50,299 nucleotides of DNA, from the NCBI GenBank assembly GCA_013115125.1, contig JABANN010000230.1, forward strand, positions 1-50,299, in the 5' to 3' direction. Source of the DNA: Perkinsus olseni. Taxonomy: Eukaryota > Perkinsozoa > Perkinsida. Shown here in pieces: positions 22,994 through 33,610 of the stretch. Position 1 is the first letter of the stretch. Each line of letters starts with the position of its first letter. The position numbers and the translations under genes are program-made. The notes under the pieces were generated by a model. It was not told where the DNA came from, ran no database searches, and saw only the letters and a program-made list of their open reading frames with translations.

Positions 22994-24523
22994 TTAAATG
23001 AAGCTGCTCCCTCCCAGATTGGGTGTCCCAATACTACCAAAGACCGCTGCACTGACGAGATCGCCATCACCGCCGTCCAGAACCAGCCCCCAGCACTCGA
23101 ACCGGCTAGTACTCGAAGAAAAACTGAAAGACGAAGCGTACCAAGAATCGAACCGAAGACCTTCCGCTGCTGAAACCAGAAGATTAACGAACTGAATTAT
23201 CACATCGACTTCTCCACATGTCCCTCGGGCAAGCCTGGTAGTGACTCTTGTAAAATACTGACAGCATCCCATTTCCTCTCCACTGACATCGCCGGGCACA
23301 CTACGTGCTTCCCTTGTCTCACCGAGCCACTGAAATTGGAAAGACGATGTTGAAATAGTCGGCGATCTCCATCCGCCGTGAACGCTTGTCACCAGCGCAG
23401 CAGCAATGAGTGTGACAACATCAGTCCGCTGGTGATGGTACGATGGCATCTCACACGAGAACGATCACTAAACAATTTGAATGCGAGGGAAAATAACATC
23501 CGTTATCCCTAAAATAACAGGCAGGTGGCTCTCGATGAGCTTCCAGCCTCCACCCTTCCCCGAGAATCCCAGGTTAGATCCAAACGGCGTATTACATAGA
23601 CTCCACTTTAACCGATCCATCCTTCCGTTGACTAACCGAAGCACTACTGCTATGCAGTGACTCCTTCTTCAGTCGTACACATGCCCGTTGTGTTGCCAAG
23701 TCAGGGTCGTTCACTAGGATGCCGGACTCACCATTAAACATTCCCGAGAGTGGCGGCCGGTACAGAAGACGCCGGGCCGGCGAGCTCGTTGCGGTGCCTA
23801 AGAGTGAAAACACTTCAAGCAGCTCGTCACACGCAGACAGTGATATTATTATTTGAGGTATTGAATTGAGGGGGTTGATCACAATAATACTGTTTTCTGT
23901 ATAATTTTTATTTTCTTGCCGAGCGACCGAAGCTGTCCGTTTTTTGGTACAGTATCCAATAGTTGGGCGAATTACTAAAGTTTTCGGCACAAATTTGTCG
24001 TAAGTTGAAGCGATGAGAAAGAGTATAGACAAACTAAAACTTCCGCTGGCCGTTCTCTAGTAGCCTTACAAGACTGGCGTGAAAACGAGCGCATTAATTC
24101 GAAGCACCACGTAGTACTGAGCAGGAAAACTACAAAGAATGCGATAGACAGAGTGAAGGTAGAGATCCAGTGACGTTGTAGGATAGAAAGAGTAATCTCG
24201 TTGTATTTGGAGAATGGCGAAGTAGATAGAGCGTACTAGGGGTAGATCGACCCCCTCATCTCCATACTACCCTTGATGGCGTTTTCTACGGTCTTCAAAG
24301 GTGTTGTTGGCCTTCGAGCAGCAACAATGCTATCGATGGTCGCGAACAGAGGGGTGTAATCTAGCTTGCGTGGAGCCAATCGTACCGTTGGTACCACTGC
24401 CGACTGCTGGTGGCCTGTTGGGGTCGATGCTCTGCCCGCTGATATTACTGATAACATCAAAAGGTGAGTACTGAATTTGTCAAAGTGAAAGTGCGCATCT
24501 TGCACTCTTGCTCTCACTTGCAA
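22994..24523 (-). CDS. Multi-exon protein of unknown function
   Basis: Coding blocks in order are: about 24236-24450 (VVPTVRLAPRKLDYTPLF, IDSIVAARRPTTPLKTVENA); 23595-23850 (CDELLEVFSLLGTATSSPAR, LLYRPPLSGMFNGESGILV); 23210-23310 (CPAMSVERKWDAVSILQESL); and a last exon 22994-23123 (STSRFECWGLVLDGGDGDLV, ending at TAA). The join across the intron 23124-23209 is in frame (HVEN-FSSSTS). That intron is an 86-nt sense tRNA-like sequence. No domain is recognised. The link from 23595 to 23310 and the start are not resolved, so two genes are possible. Confidence 0.45.
23124..23209 (-). repeat. tRNA-like sequence for most of an intron (sense to its gene)
   Basis: An 86-nt intron, GTCGATGTGA to GTCTTTCAG. 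It contains an A-box side (AATTCAGTTCG), a pseudo-anticodon arm and a B-box CTTCGGTTCGATTCTTGG. Frame is kept across it in the minus-strand gene ending at 22994. Confidence 0.65.
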
Positions 24524-25115
24524 TTACTCTACACGGACGCGTTTGGTAACTGTCGCACACCCGAAAACTGGTGTCAAGTCAACGGATAATTCCCTAAGTG
24601 ATCCCTAAATTCCAAGGAGACATCCTTAGGGATCTGGTAGCCCACTCGGGCTTCGAGAGGGGTCTCGGGTTTTTTTTCTCACGGACACCTCCTGCCGTCC
24701 CCCGCAACTCGAAGTTTCTCTTTGCAGCAAAGACTTTGCTACCTTTTCTGGTTGCTCGCGGTTCCTTGAATTTTGTCCTTTGCCCTACTCATCGAGCAGT
24801 GCTCCAAAGACGCCTTGAAAGCACGGGTGGAGCTTAAGCTGTTGCCAACAGCCTGCTTGTGACTCTTGGCGGCAAAAAATGTGCTTGATCGTCCTCATGC
24901 GCCTCCCTGTTGCGGTTGGATCTAGTCCTAATAATATCAGTTTTGTCGTTTAACGACATTCCCTATGTACACGCCGCCCTTAGCGTTCCTTCCTCTGCTG
25001 TACGTCGTCCGGAGTGCCGCTAGCACATACAACCCAGTCGTGAAGGAAGAGCTGCCGTCCGGAACGTACAGGGCAAAAGAACGGGGTGCCGGTCACGATC
25101 TGAATTTGCCCGGCG

Positions 25116-26153
25116 TTGCCGGAGCTTACCGATTTTGAAGTGACAGTTCGGGAGGGTATGGGCCGACAGGTAGCTTCCCTGAGAGCCAAAGTGGGTGATG
25201 AGTGGTTAACGGCCGTCGAGGTATCGCGTTTGTTTTGGTACAAAGACCGCTTCGTCAAGGGAACTAAGAAACGCAAAGTCTTCGGAACTCATCAAGTGTC
25301 AAAATGCTTCCACCCGGCAGATAACTCTGGCAAACGTGGTGCCTCAGCTAGGTTCATGCGCTCGCTATACCACAGCATGGGTAAGAGTGATGTCGGGCAG
25401 TTTGGTCCGGCGTTCGCCTTCTGCTTCCTCGTCGGTTCGTCGGACATATTGGTCCTTATTGGGCTGGAGACGCGACACACTCGACTAACAGCTTTCGACG
25501 CAGCAATTCTACTCAGTGGACCTGCCGAGAGAACAGCGCATAATGCAGCCCCTCTCCCAGTAGCGAGTTCTTTGATAGATTGGAAGGGTGGCTTCGAACT
25601 GCCGGACACAAGCGGTTTTGGAGAGCCGCCGGGCTCGTATGCTGATATGGATCAAGCCGAGCTCATGGACCGATACTCATGGAACTTTGACGAGAGTGAG
25701 CAGGTGGTCGATGACCGGGATCACCTAACTGGAGGTGGGGATGGGTTCGAATCGCGGGCCACTCTACCGGACGGAGACTATGAAGCGTTCTATGAGACGG
25801 CTCGTATCGGTGTGGGTATAGTGACCAGCCCCTTTACCGATCGTCCTATGATCAGCTTGGAACTGGAGCAGGAGTTTCAACGTAAAGCGGATTTCACAGG
25901 CGAGGCGACGACTACTGACGACAACTGTATGCGACTTGCCTTGCCGGCTACTGACTGGTCGTTGTCGGTGCATGTCATTAGAACATTCTTATACCACAAC
26001 AACTTCCTTCCGAATAAGATTAGTATTTGTTACAAGACTGACTTGGGCTGGTCTTTGGAGTTTCACGAGAAGGGTACGGGCAGCCCGAGAGGTGGCGCCT
26101 CTACCGGCGTGCTGAAACTCAACAAGATAGGCTATGGCATGGAGCGGAAGTAG
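25116..26153 (+). CDS. Single long ORF, 345 codons, unknown protein
   Basis: An uninterrupted ATG frame of 345 codons is unusual here, where most genes are cut every 50-150 bp. The product is mixed alpha/beta in look, with a basic early part (KDRFVKGTKKRKVFG), a hydrophobic segment (FAFCFLVGSSDILVLIGL) and an acidic middle (DMDQAELMDRYSWNFDESEQ). I recognise no domain. A B-box-like GGGTTCGAATCG lies inside it at 25747. The lack of introns suggests a retrocopied, transferred or element-derived gene, or a host gene of another expression class; none is shown. 24524-25115 upstream holds nothing I can support. Confidence 0.45.
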   Translation: MPELTDFEVTVREGMGRQVASLRAKVGDEWLTAVEVSRLFWYKDRFVKGTKKRKVFGTHQVSKCFHPADNSGKRGASARFMRSLYHSMGKSDVGQFGPAFAFCFLVGSSDILVLIGLETRHTRLTAFDAAILLSGPAERTAHNAAPLPVASSLIDWKGGFELPDTSGFGEPPGSYADMDQAELMDRYSWNFDESEQVVDDRDHLTGGGDGFESRATLPDGDYEAFYETARIGVGIVTSPFTDRPMISLELEQEFQRKADFTGEATTTDDNCMRLALPATDWSLSVHVIRTFLYHNNFLPNKISICYKTDLGWSLEFHEKGTGSPRGGASTGVLKLNKIGYGMERK

Positions 26154-26617
26154 TTCATGCTGCACCTCCGATGATTTAGATCGGGAATCTCGTCGCGTAG
26201 GGCGTCGTGCCACCTGTAGAAGGGTCGACATTGCGTGCCGTTCGTTTACCACTTTTCTATCCACTCATGGCATATTCCCTTCTCGTTATGATGTTGTCGA
26301 TGTCGAATAGCAGGGAGCTTGTGTTCACGTTTGGGTGTCAGATAGTGGGAATAGAACATCTGGAGGATAATTCGCCAAGACTGTCCTCAAGGAGGGTCTG
26401 GACTCCAGACTCTGGAGGGTTCCTATGAGGGTTCCCTGGGAGGTACTCCCATGCAGTCCCAGGATGATATGTGCGGCTGATTGAATCAGCCTGATATTCG
26501 GAGCATTTTCGCGGCGCAAAGCATGCCGAAAAATCTGCTCGGTCGTAGGGACGAGTGCATGCAAGGAAATGTGTTGTACATATGAATAAGGTTGGAAACG
26601 CGGGCCAAGCCTTTGGT

Positions 26618-26642
26618 ATAGGGCCTATACTATAGGCCCTAT
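26618..26642. repeat. Perfect inverted repeat, 12-bp arms, one-base centre
   Basis: ATAGGGCCTATA, then C, then TATAGGCCCTAT. It has the same one-base-centre form as the palindromes at 6-10.5 kb. Confidence 0.8.
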
Positions 26643-26815
26643 GCGAAATGATACTGTTTTGGGCGGCACTGTACCGAGTGAAACTGAACGACACGAACCC
26701 CATTAGTTTCCCCACACGAGTGAGTTCCCCCATTAAGGCTATATAAGAGACTCGGTCTGAGAATTATAGCTATAGTAGAACTGGCCTGGCAGGCGCGCTT
26801 ACACCAAGGGAGTTA

Positions 26816-27368
26816 CTACACCATTTCGAGACCTCCTTAGTAAAACCCCAGACCAAATTAGTGAAAACCCAGAGCAATTTAATCGGCACGCGAGACGCAT
26901 CCGGATCGTTCCTCCTCCCGGCCCGGGAACTCCGGCCATGAGTGGCGGGAGATCCGGTAGGACGAAGTCAGAGTACCTCCGGCCGTACTGTGATATGTTG
27001 CTCCGAGAAGACGTTGAAGCAACTTTGTATATGATGCTTCAATCACGCCCAAACATTGTACTCTCCTTGCTCAGCCATGGAAGGCATGCCAGTCGGAGCA
27101 CCAATTCGAGTGCTTAAGGATTAATTTTCAACCTGCGATCTGAAGGATACCGAGGGCTCACTTCATGTAGGCTGACGTCGTGAGCTTTTTCGTACTTGTT
27201 AGGGATTTTTTTGGCTCTCCTGAATTGGTCTCTCGTGAAATCAAATTGCTTTGGGGTTATTCTAATTTGGTCTGGGCTTTATTAAATTGCCTTGGGTTTT
27301 TACTAATTTGGTCTGGGCTTTATCGAATTGCTCTGGGATTTTCTTAAGTAGGTCTGGAAATGGTGTAG
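26816..27368. mobile_element. MITE-like non-autonomous DNA transposon with repetitive inverted ends
   Basis: The ends are inverted: left CTACACCATTTCGAGACC, right GGTCTGGAAATGGTGTAG. A TA dinucleotide sits outside each, as in Tc1/mariner-like targets. The right end (27236-27360) carries about three tandem units of 41 bp, each made of two related halves (AATTGC...TGGG and TAATTTGGTCTGGG). The left end (26836-26883) carries about one and a half inverted units. The 350-bp middle has no convincing ORF. An autonomous partner is not in the window. Confidence 0.75.
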
Positions 27369-28268
27369 TAGTAGTTACTAGTAGGGCCTATTACCGGGGC
27401 TTTACACGCCTATTGCCGTGACCCCCATGCTCCGACCAATGCACTCAGGGGCAGTAACCAGTGGCAGCAGCATCTCTCAACCAATGCGCAGTACACACGG
27501 TGAACACGATCAAATACTGAACCAAAAGTAAAAGTGGTGAAGGTAACGAGGAGATACAAAGACTAATCCGCATCCAATCTAGCCAATGCACAACTCGGAC
27601 AGTACCATGGCCATGGTGCACTAATCCGATTACTGTAACCGTAGCGGCGAATCGACAGCGCCGAGACGAGAAGGGGAGGGCAAAGAAAGGAGCCTCCTCT
27701 AAGGAGGGAATTTGTACCGCCTCTCAATCACCACCAGTTGGGTGATCGTCGAATTCGATATAATCGGCCTAGCTCTGCATACTCTGAATGAGTATCACTC
27801 CCGTGTCACTCCATCACGCCACGTTGAGGCGCTAGGCCACATGGGAGGATCGCAGAGGCGATGTGGACTGACCCGACGGCTGCCGACCGAAGAACGACAA
27901 ATCATAGCTTTCTTGCACTCTTGCATCTTCTCGTCTTTCCTCAATGCCACTGATAACTGCGCCACACTGCGCGGTACTACCGCGACGGCTTGAGTCTCGG
28001 CGGACTATCTATTGTACAAGAGAGTTTGTTGGTCTTTCAACAACTCTGAGGGCTTCTTTCATGCCTCCAGTCGGCGAAGAGGCCGGAGCATGAAAGTATA
28101 TCGGCAGGTGAAGGGTCGTACGCGTCCACCCGGTGGACTCCGCCGATCTTTGCTTTTCACCACGAAGAGCCTCGCGAACCGCTATATGCTGATCAACTTA
28201 AGCTCGTTGACAACACATTTTCCCGCTTTGCCTTGTTTGTAGTAGACCGTTAATTCGCCGTACACCAG
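27369..28268. other. Interval without a supported gene
   Basis: A frame at 27712-27993 (+) has no recognisable feature. An inverted repeat lies at 28056-28096 (CTTTCATGC...GCATGAAAG). The 3' part is the upstream region of the gene starting at 28269. Confidence 0.4.
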
Positions 28269-31200
28269 ATGACGACGCAGTACATGGCTGTCTCGAATGA
28301 AACAGAATGGGAAGATCCCAAGCCTGTAGTCCCCGCAGGTCAGTCAACCTATGATGGCTGGGCGACCCTTCAAGGCGCCTATTCTTATCCTATTTCCTCA
28401 GTACTCCGCCACTTCACCTCAAAGTCCTGCTACTCTTGTTATCTTAGTATTTGTTAATGTCCAGCTCTGGCGGTGGTGGCAGCGGCGGCGGTGGTGGTAG
28501 CGGCAACTGGTATAGAGGGCATAATAAGAATCAGCAGAACTATCCTACGGTACTAATGCTGATGGGAATCGTGGAAAGTCTGTTCTCGTTATGTCGTTTC
28601 TCGCTCGTCTCGGTCGAGCCAGCCATCCTCGTGTTTTACTGACCGGCAGCCAAGATTTAAGCGTAGCCACAGCAAGACTACAATAACTGCGGCACTTGTG
28701 GGTATAGGAACTGACTGTTTACGCTCATTTCTCGAAGGAGTGGTAGCTGCTGGGAACTCCCCTGTGAAAATTATTTTCATTCAGTATGGCAAATATGGGG
28801 GTAATCGTCAACAGCATCAAGGAGTCGGTAAGAAGTCTCAACCCGTGGTGATGAACCAGAGAGTGCAGCAACAGCAACAGCAACAGCAGCAAAGTAGTAA
28901 AGCCTTGATGATGTCGGCACGAGACTATTCGCTGACGCTGAGGTTACTCCTCGGGCCTTTTACTTCTATAGTCATTCTCGTGGGTGATGAAGATGGGTGT
29001 TGCTCGTCAGGGACATCTTCGCCTAGCGGACCATCAGCCAGAGCGGCCCTCACACGATCACTCACTTCGAGCAGTTCAGCCACTACGAATGAACCAGTCG
29101 CTGACCGGATGTCGGAGTTGAAAAGGAAACTTGTGGAAAGTCGTGGAGGTAGTTGAAGACCTGTGGCTTTTAGTTCACTCAGTGCCACCGGTCATTATCC
29201 GGTCTCAGCTGAGTTCAATAATACCGTTGCTGGTGCAGCTCTAACGTTGCGGCGTGGAAAACTGCAGCATGAATCGGAGATGTGAAACGCATCGGCCATT
29301 GGGTAGATTTACCAGAAATGAGAATCGCGGATGCTGATAGCGGCGGGGATCTCTGCCGAGCCTCCCCAATTGGGGTGAACGATCGGCGAAAAACACATGC
29401 TTCGAGGCTGACTTGAGGCCGGCTTGTTGTTTGGACGTTGTGTTGTTCGGCATGTCCGAGTCGGCCCCGAGCGGAGACTTTCAAAGCGCCGCTCTATCAC
29501 CGGGGGGAAGATGTTCAACAGGAGAGTAGATGATTGAAATGGAGATTTCGGGGTGTTGACGAAGTTTGTTTATCACCTTGGAAGCTCCCTTGGAATCATC
29601 AGGTTTAACTGCGGATTTATCGGCGATGCAACCCTCGGCCGAATCAGCAGCTAAAATCCCGAAAGTGGCGGCTAGGGGTGGCAGGGGTAGTGTCACCACG
29701 GAGCAGTCTCAACAAGTTCATATACACCCACGGAGAGGAGGGGGTAGAGGGAGCTCGGCTACGCCAAAAGTAGAAGAGATATTGAGGGTCGACGATTCAC
29801 CCAGCTCCCATGTTTTGGTCGCCTTCGTTGTGTCGCGATTTACGCGGTTATCAACCTCCGAACGAGAGTTATCAACTTTCTAGGGTACGCTGTTTTCGTC
29901 TCAGAAGTCATCAGCGTCCAGCCCATCTCATGGCGTCCCCAAGGCGGGAGTGAGAGCCCCTGCGAAGGTCGGTAAACAGATCAGAGTGCAGCATCCCCCT
30001 CCTCCCGCAGCGTCGATCGTTCGGACAGGCTCGGCAGCAGTAGCGCATGGAGTGCATCTGGTAGGCCTTCTCGGTGAGTATGACTGTTCGGGCTGGACAG
30101 TTAGAAGATTTACGTGTATTGTGAGCATCACAGCTGGGGATGAGAAGATATTAACCATGGAAATGTGCCAACCGGGAATTGAACTTGGGACCTCGCCGTG
30201 ATCATTGCAGGCGAAGCATAAACCGCAAACAACGCCATCGCCACCCCCTCCCAAGGCGACTGCCCATCCAATGCGGCGTAGGAGGGGGACGTCGCCAGCC
30301 GTCAGTGAAGGCAGTGGCAGCAGCGACGCCGCAGTGGCCCCGCCGACGATGCCGGTCCCCCTACTGTCAACAAGTGGTGGAAAGAATCTTCACCAGCATC
30401 ATAAGGTGATCCTAGCAATCTGGAGTGTCGACCGACTTTCTGATGAGGGTAGTCAGTCCAAGTCGTTTGGAATGATATTCATGGTCTTTGAGAGCTACCA
30501 CACAAGTCCGGTAGAGGGCAAGGTCTCCGTTCGGTTGTGACCCCTTCGATTCACCACCTTGCCGCTATCGATGATCGGACTGTGAGGACTGATTCTCCTG
30601 TCCGTAGGCCGTCCAACCCAAATCATCGGGGTTAGCTCATCAACATCATCAGCAGACGGCGGCGACACCGAAGAGTAAACCTGATGATGGGAAGGTAGTG
30701 AGAGGGGGGAGGGAGGGTGAGAGTCGCGCTGTGATTCTCGATTCAACCTCTAGGCTCGTGCTTATGTGGTTGGCTCGCCCGTTGATCTATCGTGCGCTAC
30801 TTGAAATTGTTACTGCCCGCGGTAGGGTAGTGAGAATCTAAGCTCGATTCTGGCGCGTTTCAGAGCCAAAGATACTTAGTTGGTGAGCGTATCACAAGAG
30901 GCTCCTGTCGCTCGGTTCAGTTACTGGAGCTCATACCTGCTCAAGTGACATCGAGTCCGCCCACACTGCCGTCTTCAGCGAAAAGTGCCCCGCCGCCGGT
31001 AGCTGCTCATAAACCCACTTCCCCGGTATGGTTATCGCATAATTTTGTGGCACGTGACGGAATTTGGGTGGCTTGTAGGAGGTGCCGAGTAGAGGCACGC
31101 ACTCGGCGGTTAGCCGGCTACGTACAATAGAACATCTCAGAGCGAAGAGAGCGCAGCAGCAGATCTCGAAAGAGGTAGCAAGGCTGGATCGAACCAGATA

Positions 31201-32047
31201 CCTTCGGATGGGGGTGCGCGTGTTCTACCGTTATGCCATAATTTCTCGTAGCATCCAACACCGAAGGCGACCCCAAGCGTTGCAGTGCCCTCAACGCCTA
31301 AGCCTGCTGCAACGCCGTTGCCTCCACCTCCAGTAGCTGCTGAGAAGACAGTAATTGGAGGCTTGGTCGCTGCTACCGCTCAGTGGCCATTCTGAATTGC
31401 CAGCAGGTACCCAAGCCTGCTCCCAAGTCTGAGCCGACTCGGCCGGGCTTTGAAGGAGGCGAACAGTCATTGACGGAGAGGATGTTAGAGGCGGTGTTGT
31501 CGCAGCTTATTGACACTCATAGTCAATGGTAGAAAATGTGCAGCTTCGCTCCGCTCTCATTTTGCTGTATTTTTAGGCTGGTAGAACACTGCGGCGTGGA
31601 GAAGGAGTCCCTGCAGCCGAGACCAGTGGATGTTACCGCCATGGACCTCTCTCGGGTGGAACAGATGGTTCTAGACGAAACGGCCAACTTTGAAACCAAG
31701 CTCAAGGCTTCCTCGCGGTGAGATTTCTGGGAGGGGAGCGTTCGGTTTTTTCGTACGCAAATTTTCTCGAAAGAGAAATGACGCAGTCGGCGTGAAAAAA
31801 GTTTAGCGAAAGATGATGGTGAGGAGATGGGCTCTGAAGCTTTTGTAGTAGGAAGGGTCTTCGGGCGTGGGATTGAGCAGTTATCGCGCGCCACGAAATG
31901 TGTATCCTGATCAGGTATCTTGACGCAGTTCGACCAGTGTTGGATCAGCTACCGAAGCTGACTCCAGCGGAGGAGGAATCTTTCGGTTTGCATCAGAAAA
32001 GTAAACCTCCTGCTTCTGCTGGACCGCCGGCAGCGGCCAAAACTTGA
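28269..32047 (+). CDS. Gln/Pro/Gly-rich multi-exon protein, probably RNA- or nucleic-acid-associated
   Basis: The first ATG exon reads MTTQYMAVSNETEWEDPKPV. Later exons give a Gly/Ser run (SSGGGGSGGGGGSG) with NWYRGHNKNQQNYP, then YGKYGGNRQQHQG and a Q run (28865-28890). Further blocks are an RGG-like HPRRGGGRGSS, Pro-rich tracts (HPPPPAAS, TTPSPPPPK) and a non-repetitive C-terminus with SLTERMLEAVLSQLIDTHS, MDLSRVEQMVLDETANFETK and LDAVRPVLDQLPKLTPAEEE. The stop is at 32045-32047. Last exons are 31577-31717 and 31915-32047. Two introns (30121-30210, 31175-31251) are antisense tRNA-like sequences, and the last (31718-31914) holds the 16-bp motif. Disorder plus RGG suggests RNA binding; the helical C-terminus is not recognised. 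Several middle junctions are tentative. Confidence 0.65.
30121..30210 (-). repeat. Intron ending in an antisense tRNA-like half
   Basis: A GTGAGCATC...CATTGCAG intron that keeps frame (phase 0) between FTCI and AKHKPQ; a donor at 30061 is the alternative. The last 55 nt read, in reverse, as a tRNA 3' half with B-box AAGTTCAATTCCCGG and TTGGCACA. Confidence 0.6.
31175..31251 (-). repeat. tRNA-like sequence forming a 77-nt intron (antisense)
   Basis: GTAGCAAGG to TTTCTCGTAG on the plus strand. The reverse strand holds TATGGCATAACGGTAGAAC (A-box/D-arm like tRNA-Gly), CACCCCCATCC (anticodon CCC position) and T arm CTGGTTCGATCCAG. The intron is the size of one tRNA. Confidence 0.75.
31885..31899 (-). 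repeat. Copy of the CGCGCGCCACGAAAT motif in an intron
   Basis: Lies 16 bp before the 3' splice site of the last intron (31718-31914) of the Gln/Pro/Gly-rich gene. Confidence 0.6.
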
Positions 32048-32223
32048 CGATATTACAGTTGTCTGATAATGATAGTTTCCTAATCGCGTGGTTGGGGACA
32101 CGGTGATTGTGTTCAATTCAACCTGAGGGGACAGCCTCTTGTGTTGATAGATGCTCCCACCTGCTAGTATTAAAGTGCTCTTAGTTTCTGTCGGGCAGGG
32201 GCCCCTTGACTATTTATTCTTGT

Positions 32224-33528
32224 ATGGTGGTTTTGGTTAGCTTGCTGCCGCGTCTCTTTGGCTTCCTCTGGTTGGCGCTATCACAGTGCTCAGAAAGATT
32301 CGACGAATTTCGTGAGACGGCGTTAAGAAAGTTGAATACGTCGCCCGTCGACGGGCAGCAGGATATCGACTTTTATGGGTCAGCCCAGGAGGCGGGGGTT
32401 TTCGAGGGATCCCAGGTTGTCGACGAGTGCCCGGAAGCCCTGCTGGTTGCCTTGGCTGTCTTTATCGCTGACCAGTATCCTGTTACTGAAGCCTTGGAAT
32501 CTTTTGTTGCGCACGCGGAAGATTTTGAGGTTACCAATGACAATTATCTACGGCTGCTGTCTTATTATTTGCTACCTGCTCTCATGAGGGCCCCTGAGAG
32601 GGTCCTGGACGGTTGGTCGAAGTGGCACGTTGCCGAGGGCGTGCGAAGGCTTCAACAGATCGCCGTCACTCTGGACGACTTTATTTTATCGGCGTACAGC
32701 ATCCACGAGGTCACCGTTTACGACGAGATCTTGTCGCGCGCCACTAAATTCGACCAGCAGGGTTGGCAGCAGGTGGTGGATCTGTCCCTGGCTGAGGAGT
32801 CCGTGTATTCTCAGAACGGCGAGGACGGCGTCATCAGAGCGGCAGCTGAGGCCCTGGCTGACCTGCCCCAGTTTGTGGGGAAGGAGCGGTACTTCGTCGA
32901 GATCGGCGTCGGCAATGGCATTCAGTGCAACACCCGGGCCTTGAGGCTTGCTGCCTGGCGTGGTGTTATGTTCGACAAGTTCCGCAGGAATCCTTATGTC
33001 AACCTCTACAGGGAGTTCATCAGCGCCGAGAATGTCAATGATGTGTTGAGAAGGTATTCGGTGAAGCAGGATATCGCTCTGCTCTCAATCGACATCGACG
33101 GCAACGACTTCTACGTCTGGTCTGCTTTGAAGTATCTTAGGTCGATTCTGGTCATGGTTGAAATTAACGGTTCACTCGGCGCAGATGACAAGGTCATCCC
33201 GTACGACTCTGAGTTCGTTTCGGATGGCACCACTCATTACGGAGCGTCATTGCCAGCTATGGTGGCCTTGGCTCGCCTCAAGGGCTACGTCCTTATCTGG
33301 GCTAACAAGATAAACGCCCTCTTCGTTAAGGAGGCCTATGAGCATCGCTTCGCTCATGCAGGTTGGTCTTTTTTTGTGAATTTTGTCGCTCTAATTTTTC
33401 TATTCTCAGGTGATGTAAATTTCTGGATCCAGCTTGACGATGGCCATCCAGCGGACCCGCACGATCGCCCGTTCATTTCTAGTGAGGAGGCTTTGAGAAT
33501 GTGGCATGGTGAAATTGAGCTCTCGTGA
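32224..33528 (+). CDS. FkbM-like SAM-dependent methyltransferase, secreted or membrane-anchored
   Basis: Two exons, 32224-33361 and 33410-33528, give 418 codons. The start at 32224 yields a signal or anchor segment (MVVLVSLLPRLFGFLWLAL). A domain about 190 residues in carries YSQNGEDGVI, FVEIGVGNGIQCNTRAL (the SAM-binding glycine loop) and LLSIDIDGNDFYVW, the layout of FkbM-type methyltransferases, which usually O-methylate sugars or small molecules. The substrate is unknown. The 48-nt intron is a multiple of three without a stop, so unspliced RNA would also be translatable; GT...AG, a T-rich tract and the better C-terminus (AGDVNFWIQLDDG) favour splicing. The gene sits 176 bp after its upstream neighbour and 82 bp before the trehalose gene. 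Confidence 0.85.
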   Translation: MVVLVSLLPRLFGFLWLALSQCSERFDEFRETALRKLNTSPVDGQQDIDFYGSAQEAGVFEGSQVVDECPEALLVALAVFIADQYPVTEALESFVAHAEDFEVTNDNYLRLLSYYLLPALMRAPERVLDGWSKWHVAEGVRRLQQIAVTLDDFILSAYSIHEVTVYDEILSRATKFDQQGWQQVVDLSLAEESVYSQNGEDGVIRAAAEALADLPQFVGKERYFVEIGVGNGIQCNTRALRLAAWRGVMFDKFRRNPYVNLYREFISAENVNDVLRRYSVKQDIALLSIDIDGNDFYVWSALKYLRSILVMVEINGSLGADDKVIPYDSEFVSDGTTHYGASLPAMVALARLKGYVLIWANKINALFVKEAYEHRFAHAGWSFFVNFVALIFLFSGDVNFWIQLDDGHPADPHDRPFISSEEALRMWHGEIELS

Positions 33529-33610
33529 TCTATCGGAGTGGTGTTTTTGGGTCTGGCTTGATGCTTAGCATTTTACATTTTTTCTATCAGTTTTAGTTTT
33601 TTCAATCGCC
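33529..33610 (+). promoter_or_regulatory. 82-bp intergenic spacer with pyrimidine tract and AG, possible trans-splice acceptor
   Basis: Between the methyltransferase stop and the trehalose gene ATG lies only 82 bp, including TTTTACATTTTTTCTATCAG and a second TTTTAG. No TATA-like or terminator signal is evident. In an alveolate with spliced-leader trans-splicing this would be a normal leader acceptor; that the organism does this is inference. Confidence 0.35.

Noticed and set aside
25741-25760. B-box-like GGGTTCGAATCG
   Set aside because: It lies inside an open frame with no anticodon arm or A-box nearby, so it is not counted as tRNA-like.
32731-32748. A further near-copy of the CGCGCGCCAC motif
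   Set aside because: It is in coding sequence of the methyltransferase (SRATKF) and differs at a key base; chance is a sufficient explanation.
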